Assembly (NCBI RefSeq): GCF_012837295.1
Contig: NZ_DURI01000331.1
Coordinates: 1 to 32,315 of the forward strand
DNA length: 32,315 nucleotides
Direction of reading: 5' to 3'
Source: Corynebacterium sp.
Lineage (GTDB): Bacteria > Actinomycetota > Actinomycetes > Mycobacteriales > Mycobacteriaceae
Positions within the stretch are counted from its first letter, which is position 1. Each line of letters opens with the position of its first letter. Made by a program: the position numbers and the translations under genes. Positions 1-7,228 of the stretch are shown in pieces. Below the pieces are notes generated by a model that saw only the letters and a list, made by a program, of their open reading frames with translations, did not search any database and was not told the DNA's origin.

Positions 1-59
1 GTGCGCGCCGGGACGGTGTCCGGCGCGGGGGCGGAAATGGTCATCGTGTCGTTGATCAT
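1..59 (-). CDS. 5' end of an unidentified gene, possibly clgR (partial)
   Basis: A minus-strand reading frame opens with ATG at 59 and runs off the left edge with about 19 codons visible (starting MINDTMTISAPAPDT). ATG codons at 68 and 44 are in the same frame, and none has a well-spaced Shine-Dalgarno site, so the start is uncertain. The visible residues carry no recognisable domain. In Corynebacterium the gene after pgsA-cinA is usually clgR, an XRE-type regulator of Clp protease genes. The clgR assignment here rests only on that remembered gene order. Confidence 0.3.
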   Translation of the reverse strand, partial: MINDTMTISAPAPDTVPAR

Positions 60-132
60 CACCCCCATTAACGCACGACCGGCCGGGATTGTTCCCGCTT
101 CGCCGATTCCCGGGCGGATTCCTCCCCCGCGG

Positions 133-693
133 CTACCGCTCCAGCTCGGCGGCGAGGAGCTCCAGTGCGGCGGCCACGGAAGCGGCGCGGATCCCCCAGC
201 GCCCCGCTTCCGGGTCGACCTCGACCCGCTTTACGACGACGCCGTCCCCGCGTCCTCCCGCACCGTCGTCATCGGCGCCGGGATGTCGAGGGGTGGGCCC
301 GGCGATGCCGCACCACACTTCGCCGACGGGGTGGCCTTCCTGGGCGTCGGGGCCCGCCACGCCCGTCAGCGCCACCCCCCAGTCCGCGCCGCAGCGGCGA
401 CGAGCTCCTGCGGCCATCGCGCGGGCGGTGTCGGCGGCGACGGGGCCGACGGAGTCGAGCACCTCGGCGGGAACGCCGGCGAGGGTCTCCTTCAGCTCGG
501 TGGCGTAGGTGATCAGGCCGCCCCGCAACACGGCGGAGGCACCGGGGACTCCGGCCACCGTCGCGCAGAACAACCCAGCCGTCAGCGATTCGGCCGCCGC
601 CAGGGTCTGTCCGCGGGTGGTGAGGTCGGCGACGACGTCGGCGGCCGCGGTGCCTCCCGCGAGCGGATCGACGGTGGTCGCATCTCGCCCCAC
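133..693 (-). CDS. cinA: CinA C-terminal domain protein (nicotinamide-nucleotide amidohydrolase family)
   Basis: A 186-residue protein that is only the C-terminal CinA domain. Family members of this type deamidate nicotinamide mononucleotide in pyridine nucleotide salvage. Recognisable blocks are AESLTAG near residue 30 (AESCTGG in many homologues), GGLITYATELKETLAGV, and TGVAGPDAQEG followed by PVGEVW. The start is GTG at 693, whose first base is the last base of the pgsA TAG stop; the two genes overlap by one base, so translational coupling is likely. No ATG in this frame fits better. A Gly/Asp-rich stretch (about residues 125-150) lengthens the loop before the last helix compared with typical family members. 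The cytosolic role is inferred from the family, and the specific NMN activity has not been shown for this version. Confidence 0.85.
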   Translation of the reverse strand: MGRDATTVDPLAGGTAAADVVADLTTRGQTLAAAESLTAGLFCATVAGVPGASAVLRGGLITYATELKETLAGVPAEVLDSVGPVAADTARAMAAGARRRCGADWGVALTGVAGPDAQEGHPVGEVWCGIAGPTPRHPGADDDGAGGRGDGVVVKRVEVDPEAGRWGIRAASVAAALELLAAELER

Positions 694-1268
694 TACGCGG
701 CCGCCTTGCGGGAGTCGACGATGTACTGGATGCCCGTGACCACGGTGATGACCACGGCGATGATCATGACGATCCACGCCGGCCAGTGCAGCCAGGTCAG
801 CGGCATGAGGAACAGCGCCACGGCCAGGGACTGCGTCACGGTCTTGAGCTTGCCGCCCTTCGACGCGGGCACGACGTGGCCTGCGCGGAGCTGGAACATG
901 CGCCAGAACGTGATGCCCAGTTCGCGGACGACGATGATCGCCGTGATCCACCAGGGCAGCAGCCCGATGATGTTCAGGCCCACCAGCGCGCCGATCATCA
1001 GCGCCTTGTCGGCGATGGGGTCGGCGATCTTGCCGAAGTCGGTAACCAGATTCCTGCTGCGCGCCAGATCGCCGTCGATCTTGTCGGTGATCATGAGCAG
1101 CGCGAAGACGCCGAACGCCCACCATCGCCACCCCGCGTCATTTCCGTCTTCCTGCAGCAACAGCCACAGGAAGACGGGGACGCCGAGGATGCGCAGCACG
1201 GTGAGCGCGTTCGGCAGGTTCCAGTTCGAGGGGGCGGCGTCCGCGGCGGGACGGGTCTGATCGGTCAC
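693..1268 (-). CDS. pgsA: CDP-diacylglycerol--glycerol-3-phosphate 3-phosphatidyltransferase
   Basis: A 191-residue integral membrane enzyme that makes phosphatidylglycerol phosphate from CDP-diacylglycerol and glycerol 3-phosphate. The CDP-alcohol phosphatidyltransferase signature is complete: D62, D65, G66, A69, R70, G79, D83 and D87 in the block TDKIDGDLAR...GKIADPIAD. Hydrophobic segments lie before and after it. I place the start at GTG 1268 because the hexamer TAGTGT (1281-1276) lies exactly seven bases upstream, the geometry of a leaderless actinobacterial transcript. A longer frame would overlap the divergent YciI-like gene. It overlaps cinA by one base and is probably the first gene of a pgsA-cinA unit. 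Actinobacteria can have several CDP-alcohol transferases, so PgsA versus a paralogue such as PgsA2 or PimS-like is not fully settled, but the order next to cinA favours PgsA. Confidence 0.88.
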   Translation of the reverse strand: MTDQTRPAADAAPSNWNLPNALTVLRILGVPVFLWLLLQEDGNDAGWRWWAFGVFALLMITDKIDGDLARSRNLVTDFGKIADPIADKALMIGALVGLNIIGLLPWWITAIIVVRELGITFWRMFQLRAGHVVPASKGGKLKTVTQSLAVALFLMPLTWLHWPAWIVMIIAVVITVVTGIQYIVDSRKAAA

Positions 1269-1275
1269 GGGCACA

Positions 1276-1281
1276 ACACTA
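1276..1281 (-). promoter_or_regulatory. pgsA -10 element, leaderless geometry
   Basis: TAGTGT on the minus strand is followed by seven bases and then GTG at 1268. An initiation site 7 bases past the hexamer would coincide with the start codon. No convincing -35 is visible. Confidence 0.5.
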
Positions 1282-1334
1282 CCGCCGAATGCGCAACCCT
1301 CTAATCGGCGCTCCCGGCCGGGGTCCGGCGGCCG

Positions 1335-1340
1335 TAGACT
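1335..1340 (+). promoter_or_regulatory. -10 element of YciI-like gene, leaderless geometry
   Basis: TAGACT lies seven bases before the ATG at 1348, with no Shine-Dalgarno sequence between them. The predicted RNA start is the A of the ATG. Confidence 0.6.
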
Positions 1341-1347
1341 TTTCGGC

Positions 1348-1632
1348 ATGACCATTTACGCCGTTTCCTACCGCTACGACCCGACGGATCCCCGCATCGC
1401 CGAGGTTCGCCCCGACCACCGCGCGTTCATCGCGGGTCTCAAGGACGAGGGCACGATCATCGGCTCCGGGCCGTACCCCGACGCCGAAGGCGGGGCCCTC
1501 ATCGTCATTCGGGTGAACGACGGCGAGGACCCCGCCTCCGTGATGGACGCGGATCCGTTCCACGTCCGCGGCGTGCTCGATGACCGGGTGATCCGCGAAT
1601 GGAACCCGGTCATCAACATCTGGGACGACTGA
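1348..1632 (+). CDS. YciI family protein
   Basis: A 94-residue single-domain protein of the YciI/YCII-related family (ferredoxin-like alpha/beta fold). Family traits seen are the N-terminal beta strand IYAVSYRYD, the conserved histidine in RPDHRAFI (about residue 25), the GPYPDAEGGALIVI strand, and a DPF...W.P C-terminal block. Some relatives are dehydrochlorinases or handle small reactive metabolites, but no substrate can be assigned here. It is transcribed divergently from pgsA with 79 bases between start codons, and both genes appear leaderless. The stop codon forms part of a hairpin shared with the convergent terC end. In related genomes a similar small gene sits between terC and pgsA. 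Confidence 0.8.
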   Translation: MTIYAVSYRYDPTDPRIAEVRPDHRAFIAGLKDEGTIIGSGPYPDAEGGALIVIRVNDGEDPASVMDADPFHVRGVLDDRVIREWNPVINIWDD

Positions 1633-1664
1633 CCGTCCCCGGTCGTCCCCGACCGGCCCGGTCA
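1630..1664. terminator. Bidirectional hairpin between convergent YciI-like gene and terC
   Basis: Two nested stems: outer TGACCG (1630-1635) with CGGTCA (1659-1664), inner CCGGTCG (1639-1645) with CGACCGG (1650-1656), loop TCCC. The outer stem includes the YciI-like gene's TGA stop, and the structure ends two bases from the terC stop. There is no U-run, as is common in high-GC actinobacteria. Confidence 0.55.
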
Positions 1665-1665
1665 A

Positions 1666-2844
1666 CTACATGCGGCCCGGGCCCCGGCCGTCTTCGGTGG
1701 GCTCCGTGCCCTGATCCCGGCCCCGGGACTCGGACGCCGGGCCGTCGTCAAGCGAACGCGCGTTGCGGCCCACCGCCGACGCATTCGCGGGCGCGGAGGA
1801 GACCTCCGAGGAAATGTCCTCGTGCTCCTCGTCGTGCCCGGTCCAGCGCGCCGGGGCGACGCCGCCCATGTTCTCGTCGCGCTTGTTCTTCAGCCAGGAC
1901 GCCAGGACCGTGACCACCAGAACGCCGACGATGACCGCCAGCGAGGTCCACGTGCTGATCTCCGGCACCGTCACGTCCTCGCCGCCGTTGATGAACGGCA
2001 GATTGTTCTCGTGCAGCGCGTGCAGGAACAGCTTCACCGCGATGAAGCCGAGGATGATGCCCAGGCCGTAGGCCAGGTACACCAGGCGATCGAGCAGGCC
2101 GTCGAGCAGGAAGTACATCTGGCGCAGACCCATCAGAGCCAACGCATTGGCCGTGAACACGATGTAGGGCTCGTCGGTCAGGCCGAAGATCGCCGGGATC
2201 GAGTCGAAGGCGAACATGATGTCCACGAAGCCGATGGCCACCAGCGCCACCGCCAGCGGCGTGAAGAAGCGCTTGCCGTCGATCTTCGCCGTCAGGCGAT
2301 CCTTGTGGTACTTCGACGAGATCGGGATGACCTTCTTGAGCATCTTGATCACGGCCATGTCGTTCGGGTCCGTCTCCGGCTTGTCCGCCGCCTCGTCCCA
2401 CACCGTCTTGATGGCGGTGTACAGCAGGAAGATGGCGAACAGGTAGAAGATGTCGGACCACGCGGAAATCATCGCCGCGCCGATGAGGATGAACACCGTG
2501 CGGAACACCAGCGCCATCGCGATGCCGAAGAGCAGCACCTTCTGCTGGTACTTACGCGGGATCTTGAACGCGCCGATGATCAGCGCGAACACGAACAAGT
2601 TGTCCACGCTCAGGGCCTTCTCGGTGACGTAGCCCGAGAGGAACTCGATGCCGCGTTCATGGTCCCAGAACAGCCAGATGAACCCGCCGAACAGCAGGGC
2701 CAGAACGACGTAGAAGGCGGTCCAGCCGCCGGCCTCCTTGAGCGACGGCTCATGGGGCGTGCGGACGTGGGCGTAAAAATCGAAGGCGATGAAGCCCATG
2801 ACGATCACGATGGTGATCGCCCATACATACAGGGGTACGTGCAC
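1666..2844 (-). CDS. terC: TerC family membrane protein (probable Mn2+ exporter)
   Basis: A 392-residue polytopic membrane protein of the TerC/Alx family. The N-terminus is hydrophobic (VPLYVWAITIVIVMGF). The duplicated family motifs are both present: EKALSVDNLFVFALI in the first half and VDIMFAFDSIPAIFGLT in the second, whose acidic and polar residues are thought to form the ion path. A hydrophilic acidic tail of about 70 residues follows the last helix. The start is GTG at 2844, eight bases after a GGAGGAG Shine-Dalgarno site; the longer frame would translate the upstream riboswitch. Family members in E. coli (Alx) and other bacteria export manganese or help metallate exported enzymes; the manganese-responsive leader here supports that role. 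It lies downstream of ftsK but has its own terminator-separated promoter. Confidence 0.9.
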   Translation of the reverse strand: MHVPLYVWAITIVIVMGFIAFDFYAHVRTPHEPSLKEAGGWTAFYVVLALLFGGFIWLFWDHERGIEFLSGYVTEKALSVDNLFVFALIIGAFKIPRKYQQKVLLFGIAMALVFRTVFILIGAAMISAWSDIFYLFAIFLLYTAIKTVWDEAADKPETDPNDMAVIKMLKKVIPISSKYHKDRLTAKIDGKRFFTPLAVALVAIGFVDIMFAFDSIPAIFGLTDEPYIVFTANALALMGLRQMYFLLDGLLDRLVYLAYGLGIILGFIAVKLFLHALHENNLPFINGGEDVTVPEISTWTSLAVIVGVLVVTVLASWLKNKRDENMGGVAPARWTGHDEEHEDISSEVSSAPANASAVGRNARSLDDGPASESRGRDQGTEPTEDGRGPGRM

Positions 2845-2852
2845 TGGTGGTG

Positions 2853-2861
2853 CTCCTCCGG
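2853..2861 (-). promoter_or_regulatory. terC Shine-Dalgarno site and anti-SD target
   Basis: CCGGAGGAG on the minus strand precedes GTG 2844. The CCGGAGG portion (2861-2855) is perfectly complementary to CCTCCGG (2883-2877), which forms the 3' strand of riboswitch stem P1 and its extension. The ribosome site can therefore be hidden or exposed depending on leader folding. Confidence 0.65.
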
Positions 2862-2876
2862 TCGGTCGACGAATAA

Positions 2877-3012
2877 CCGGAGGTCTCTCCCACCCCACGC
2901 ATCTGCGTGGGCCGATGGTGCCGGGGTTTCGCCGGCGGGCTGTCGCGCCCGCCGCGATTCCCGTGCTGACGACGGCCATCGCGGTGAAATCCGGGGATAC
3001 TCCCCTCCACGG
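2877..3012 (-). promoter_or_regulatory. yybP-ykoY manganese riboswitch
   Basis: The terC leader carries the three signatures of this riboswitch class in the right order. GGAGGGGAGTA (3008-2998) is the conserved metal-binding loop 1 sequence. GCCGTCGTCAGCACGG (around 2970) is the second conserved strand. GAGAGACCTCC (2889-2879) is the closing 3' strand. Stem P1 pairs GGAGG (3008-3004) with CCTCC (2883-2879). Additional GC-rich arms lie between (for example GGCGGGC with GCCCGCC, and CCCACGCAGATGCGTGGG). The class is known to sense Mn2+ and commonly precedes terC/alx and mntP genes. The assignment comes from motif recognition, not a covariance-model search. Confidence 0.85.
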
Positions 3013-3018
3013 CGACCC

Positions 3019-3047
3019 ACTGTACACGGCAACGGGCCCCGCGCGAA
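3019..3047 (-). promoter_or_regulatory. Putative terC promoter
   Basis: TACAGT (3024-3019) is a plausible -10, with TTCGCG (3047-3042) 17 bases upstream as a weak -35. Transcription would start near 3012, right at the 5' edge of the riboswitch. The -35 lies inside the ftsK terminator stem. Confidence 0.45.
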
Positions 3048-3067
3048 TCGACTCGCGCGGGGCCCGT
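3032..3067 (-). terminator. ftsK terminator, perfect 15-bp stem
   Basis: ACGGGCCCCGCGCGA (3032-3046) and TCGCGCGGGGCCCGT (3053-3067) are exact reverse complements with a six-base loop. The hairpin sits 17 bases after the ftsK stop. No U-run follows. Confidence 0.8.
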
Positions 3068-3084
3068 AGGCGTCGTGAAGCCCG

Positions 3085-6000
3085 TTACGTCATGCCGTCG
3101 GTCGGCTCGGCGTCGACGACCGTGACGTCGTCGTCGGTGGGCGCATCGGCCGGGTCGGCGCCGCGGATCATCCAGATGATGGTCTCCAGCTCCTCCGGCT
3201 TGACCAGCACCTCGCGGGCCTTCGAGCCCTCGGAGGGGCCGACGACGCCGCGGGTTTCCATCAGGTCCATGAGGCGGCCGGCCTTGGCGAACCCGATGCG
3301 CAGCTTGCGCTGGAGCATCGACGTCGAACCGAACTGCGAGGTCACCACCAGCTCGACGGCCTGCACCAGGTCCTCGAGGTCGTCGCCGATGTCCGGGTCG
3401 ATGTTCTTGACCGCCTCGGCGGCCTTGTCCTCGGTGACGCCCTCGGTGTAGTCCGGCTCGGCCTGGTCCTTGCACGCCTCGACGACGGCCTGGATCTCCT
3501 CGTCGGTGACGAACGCGCCCTGCAGGCGTCGGGGCTTGCCGGCGCCCTGCGGGATGAACAGCGCGTCGCCCATGCCGATGAGCTTCTCCGCGCCGCCCTG
3601 GTCGAGGATGACGCGCGAGTCGGTCAGCGACGACGTGGCGAACGCCAGACGCGACGGCACGTTGGTCTTGATCAGGCCGGTGACCACGTCGACGGACGGG
3701 CGCTGCGTGGCCAGCACCAGGTGGATGCCGGCGGCGCGGGCCTTCTGGGTGATGCGGACGATGGCGTCCTCGATGTCGCGCGGGGCGGTCATCATCAGGT
3801 CGGCGAGCTCGTCGACGATGCACACGATGTACGGGTACGGCCGGTACTCGCGCTCCGAGCCCAGCGGCGCGGTGATCTCGCCGGACTTGACCTTGCGGTT
3901 GAAGTCCTTGATGTGGCGCACGCGGGTGGACTTCATGTCCATGTACCGCTGCTCCATCTCCTCGACCAGCCACTGCAGCGCGGCGGCGGCCTTTTTGGGC
4001 TGGGTGATGATCGGCGTGATCAGGTGCGGGATGCCCTCGTAGGGGGTCAGTTCGACCATCTTGGGGTCGACGAGGATCAGGCGCACCTCGTCGGGCGTCG
4101 CGCGGGTCAACAGCGACACCAGCATCGAGTTGACGAACGCCGACTTGCCGGAGCCGGTGGAGCCGGCGACGAGCAGGTGCGGCATTTTCTGCATCGAGTG
4201 ACTGATGAACTCGCCTTCGATGTCCTTGCCCAGGCCGATGAGCATCGGGTCGTCGTTGGACACCGTCTTCGGCGCCTCGAGGACGTCGGCCAGGCGCACC
4301 ATCTCGCGGTCGTTGTTGGGCACCTCGATGCCGACGGCGGACTTGCCCGGGATCGGGGTGAGCAGGCGGACGTTGTCCGTGGCCACCGCGTAGGCGATGT
4401 TGGACTGCAGGTTGGTGATCTTGGAGACCTTCACGCCCGGGCCCAGCGCGATTTCGTAGCGCGTGACCGTCGGGCCGCGGGAGAATCCGGTGACCTGCGC
4501 GTCGATGTTGAACTCGGTGAAGACGTCGGTGATCGCCTCGATCATGCGGTCGTTGGTCGCGGTGCGGGTCTTCGGCGGCTCGCCGGGAATGAGCAGGTCC
4601 GTCGACGGCAGGCGGTAGCCGTCGGCGATGGACGGCCGCGCGGGTGCCACGGGTTCCTTCGGCTCGGTCTCGGACTTCGGCGTCGACGCGGGAATCGCGG
4701 AGGCGTCGATGCCCGAGCGCGCCGCGATGGCGTCCATCTGGCGGCGGGTCGCCTCGGAGACCGCATCTTTGCCCGCCGAGTCCTTCGTGGCACTGCTCTT
4801 CTGGGCACTGCCCTTCGTGGCGTCGGCCGTGCCCGGCTCGGTCCTTCGGGTTTCGGCCGTGCGGGTCTCGCGCGCATCTCGCTTGACGACGCCCGCCTCC
4901 CGGTCCTCCGGCGCCGGAATGACGGTCGTGTCGGACGCATCGGCGCCGACTGCGGGCAGCGACGCGGTGGTCGCGGCCTCGTCGTCGATGGTCAGCTGGC
5001 GGGTGCGGGCGTCGTCGCCCGCGTCATCGCCGAGGAGGTCGTAGAGGTTGTCCTCCACCGGCGGCGCCGGGCGCTCGCGGCGATCGCGCTTCGGGGCCGG
5101 CGTGCGGCGGCGGGGCCGGCGCGACGGGGCGGTGGGCACGTCGTCGGCGTAGTCGGAGGGGCGGTCGGGCGCTCCCCCGTGGGCGTCGTCAAGCTCCGGG
5201 CCGTCCGGCCCGTCGTAGGCGTCGGCGCGCTCGTCGAGCATTCCGTCCACCCCTGCGTAGCGGTCATCCGGATCGAAGGGATCACCGTCGGCATCGAAAC
5301 CGCGGCCGCGGCCCACGCGGCCGGACCAGGCGCCGAGGTTCAGGTACTCCCGGATCACGTCGACGAGCTGGCGCACCGTCGTGCCGCTGAGCAGCAGCGC
5401 ACCATAGAAGATGATGCCGAAGAGCAGGATCACCGCGACCCACGGAGTGAAACCGGCGGCCAGGGGCGTGCCGACGTAATCGCCGATGGCGCCGCCGGCT
5501 GCGCGACGGCCTTCCCATTCGGCGGGCCTTCCGGAACCGATGTGGACGATGGCGAGCATGCCGCCCGCGATGAGACCGGCGCCGATGCCGGCCGCGGAGA
5601 AACGTTCGCGCGGGGGCACGTTGCCGAGCATCATGAGGACGGCGACGATGCCCAGCACCACCGGAAGCACGTACGTGCCGACGCCGATGAGAGTGCGGAA
5701 CAGGGTCTCGACCAGATCGCCGACCGGGCCGGCCAACGAAAACCACGTCGCCCCGGCGAGGACGATGGCCAGGGCGAGGACGAGCAGGGCCGCGCCATCG
5801 CGCGTGCCCTCGATCGCCGGGTCCTCCGGCGCGGGCTGCGCGGCGTCGATCGCATCCCGGTCATCCCGGGTACGCGAGCGACCGCGGGCCGCCGACGTGG
5901 GCGGCTCGAGGTCGTCGTAACCGTCCGCCTTCTTCCGGCGCTTCGGCCGGGAGTCAACCGGTGCCGCTTGATCCTGGGCGTCGTATCCCGCCGCCGCCTT

Positions 6001-6312
6001 TGCGCCGCGTCGCTTTCCCTTCACCTGCGCATCATCCGCGCCATGGTCCTCCATCATGGTCGTACCGGCGCCACCGCGACCGCCGATCTTGCGGGCCAGG
6101 CCCGCCACGCCGCGGGCGGTCTGGGACCAGGCGCCCGACAGGCCCTCCCCGACCGCGCGGTAGGCGCTGCCGGTGCGCTCGAAGTCGTCGCCGTATCCGT
6201 CGTCCATGCGTCGGGGCGCGTCACGGGCGGAACGGGAGTCCGCGGGCCGACGCGCCGGACCGCGCGAGGTGGGGCGCGTCCGGGGGCTGCGGGTACGGCT
6301 GGTGGCTGACAT
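3085..6312 (-). CDS. ftsK: FtsK/SpoIIIE family DNA translocase
   Basis: A 1075-residue membrane-anchored motor that pumps chromosome ends through the division septum and activates dimer resolution. The order is: a basic and Gly-rich N-terminus (1-170), membrane segments (about 175-310), a long disordered linker rich in Asp, Arg, Pro and Thr (about 310-560), the RecA-like motor with Walker A GSTGSGKS near 714 and Walker B LILVDPK near 742, and a C-terminal winged-helix gamma domain (about 965-1035, [23 protein letters not shown]). The start is ATG 6312: TAGGGT at 6325-6320 is seven bases upstream, which predicts a leaderless mRNA. A GTG three codons upstream is less favoured. It ends in a strong hairpin before terC. 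Confidence 0.95.
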   Translation of the reverse strand: MSATSRTRSPRTRPTSRGPARRPADSRSARDAPRRMDDGYGDDFERTGSAYRAVGEGLSGAWSQTARGVAGLARKIGGRGGAGTTMMEDHGADDAQVKGKRRGAKAAAGYDAQDQAAPVDSRPKRRKKADGYDDLEPPTSAARGRSRTRDDRDAIDAAQPAPEDPAIEGTRDGAALLVLALAIVLAGATWFSLAGPVGDLVETLFRTLIGVGTYVLPVVLGIVAVLMMLGNVPPRERFSAAGIGAGLIAGGMLAIVHIGSGRPAEWEGRRAAGGAIGDYVGTPLAAGFTPWVAVILLFGIIFYGALLLSGTTVRQLVDVIREYLNLGAWSGRVGRGRGFDADGDPFDPDDRYAGVDGMLDERADAYDGPDGPELDDAHGGAPDRPSDYADDVPTAPSRRPRRRTPAPKRDRRERPAPPVEDNLYDLLGDDAGDDARTRQLTIDDEAATTASLPAVGADASDTTVIPAPEDREAGVVKRDARETRTAETRRTEPGTADATKGSAQKSSATKDSAGKDAVSEATRRQMDAIAARSGIDASAIPASTPKSETEPKEPVAPARPSIADGYRLPSTDLLIPGEPPKTRTATNDRMIEAITDVFTEFNIDAQVTGFSRGPTVTRYEIALGPGVKVSKITNLQSNIAYAVATDNVRLLTPIPGKSAVGIEVPNNDREMVRLADVLEAPKTVSNDDPMLIGLGKDIEGEFISHSMQKMPHLLVAGSTGSGKSAFVNSMLVSLLTRATPDEVRLILVDPKMVELTPYEGIPHLITPIITQPKKAAAALQWLVEEMEQRYMDMKSTRVRHIKDFNRKVKSGEITAPLGSEREYRPYPYIVCIVDELADLMMTAPRDIEDAIVRITQKARAAGIHLVLATQRPSVDVVTGLIKTNVPSRLAFATSSLTDSRVILDQGGAEKLIGMGDALFIPQGAGKPRRLQGAFVTDEEIQAVVEACKDQAEPDYTEGVTEDKAAEAVKNIDPDIGDDLEDLVQAVELVVTSQFGSTSMLQRKLRIGFAKAGRLMDLMETRGVVGPSEGSKAREVLVKPEELETIIWMIRGADPADAPTDDDVTVVDAEPTDGMT

Positions 6313-6319
6313 GTGCACC

Positions 6320-6325
6320 ACCCTA
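6320..6325 (-). promoter_or_regulatory. ftsK -10 element, leaderless geometry
   Basis: TAGGGT, seven bases, then ATG 6312. TGAAAA about 17 bases further upstream is a possible -35. The sequence GGTGCAC between the -10 and ATG is not a good Shine-Dalgarno site. Confidence 0.55.
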
Positions 6326-6427
6326 GTCGGTTTTCGTCCCTATTTTCACATCAGTCACACGCGTGTCAGTTAGGCGGAACCTTTCGCGGCACCGGCTCCG
6401 ACCGCGATCAGATCTTGAGGACCGGGA

Positions 6428-7045
6428 TCAGATGGTCAGGTGCACGACGCCCGACTCATCGCCGTCGATGGTCACCCGCGCCTCGTCGCGGCCGAACAGC
6501 CACAGGACCAGCTCCCCCGGATCGCCCTTCACCGTCACCGTGGGAGCACCGGAGGCGGCCCGATCGACCGGGGTCGTCGCCGCGCCGTCATCGCGGACCA
6601 GCACGACCGTCGAGGTCGAATCGCGCAGCATGCGCCGCGACATCGTCGACGCGATGCGCCACAGATCCCGCCGCCCAGCCGGCGACAGCTGACGAGGCTC
6701 CCAGCCTTCCCGGGCGCGCCGCACGTCCTCGTGATGCACGAAATTTTCGGCGGCGTTGACCAACTGGTCCGCCCACCGCATCGGGTTCCACACCGGGGCG
6801 CCCTCCGCCCACGTGTCCACGAGCTCGTCGAAGGGCTTCGCCTCGTATTCGGCCGTCACCTTCTCCAACCGCTCCTTCAGCGCCGGCACGAACATGCCGC
6901 CCGCCGCATCGGGGCGGTTTTCGCGGAGCACGAGGTGGACCGCCAAGTCCCGCGTGGTCCAGCCCTCGCACAGCGTCGGGGCGTCGGGGCCGACCTCCCG
7001 GAACAGATCCGCCAACTGCCGTCGTTCTTCCTGCGAGAAAGTCAT
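6428..7045 (-). CDS. TIGR03085-like DinB/mycothiol maleylpyruvate isomerase-fold protein
   Basis: A 205-residue protein with the DinB-like four-helix-bundle signature of mycothiol-dependent maleylpyruvate isomerase relatives. LCEGWTTRDLAVHLVLRE supplies a first histidine (H37), and AENFVHHEDVRRA supplies the H104/H105 and E106 cluster expected to bind a divalent metal. The C-terminal part (TVTVKGDPGELVLWLFGRDEARVTIDG) matches the sterol-carrier-like tail seen in this subgroup. It is probably a mycothiol-linked metalloenzyme, substrate unknown. The start ATG 7045 has TAGACT six bases upstream and no Shine-Dalgarno site. It lies between the rnj terminator and ftsK, probably as its own unit. Confidence 0.75.
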   Translation of the reverse strand: MTFSQEERRQLADLFREVGPDAPTLCEGWTTRDLAVHLVLRENRPDAAGGMFVPALKERLEKVTAEYEAKPFDELVDTWAEGAPVWNPMRWADQLVNAAENFVHHEDVRRAREGWEPRQLSPAGRRDLWRIASTMSRRMLRDSTSTVVLVRDDGAATTPVDRAASGAPTVTVKGDPGELVLWLFGRDEARVTIDGDESGVVHLTI

Positions 7046-7051
7046 GCCGCA

Positions 7052-7057
7052 AGTCTA
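7052..7057 (-). promoter_or_regulatory. -10 element of DinB-like gene, leaderless geometry
   Basis: TAGACT, then six bases, then ATG 7045. The same hexamer serves the YciI-like gene. Confidence 0.55.
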
Positions 7058-7148
7058 CGGGTGACACGGGCATCGTGTGACGGCCCTTCACCGTCGCCGG
7101 CCACGGCATCACGGCCCATGCGTCACGGCCCGCACCCTCCCCGAACAC

Positions 7149-7189
7149 GACGACGCCCCTTCCGGCACGGGGCCGAAAGGGGCGTCGTC
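7149..7189 (-). terminator. rnj terminator hairpin
   Basis: GACGACGCCCCTT (7149-7161) pairs perfectly with AAGGGGCGTCGTC (7177-7189), and inner GGC/GCC pairing shortens the loop. It lies 40 bases after the rnj stop and closes the dapB-thyX-dapA-rnj run. Confidence 0.75.
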
Positions 7190-7228
7190 ACGCAATCCGG
7201 AGGCGCAACCCGCCGCCGGGGCGAAAAC

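Noticed and set aside
2845..3027. N-terminal extension of TerC reaching 3027
   Set aside because: It would translate the riboswitch. GTG 2844 has a strong Shine-Dalgarno site and begins the hydrophobic TerC N-terminus.
3721..6309. Long plus-strand frame opposite ftsK, with similar ones at 14736-16850 and 20430-23324
   Set aside because: Same antisense GC effect; no ribosome sites, no recognisable domains, and they mirror well-supported genes.
6357..6366. ACACGCGTGT palindrome upstream of ftsK
   Set aside because: Only ten bases, and the arms stop matching immediately outside. It does not fit the LexA or another consensus I know.
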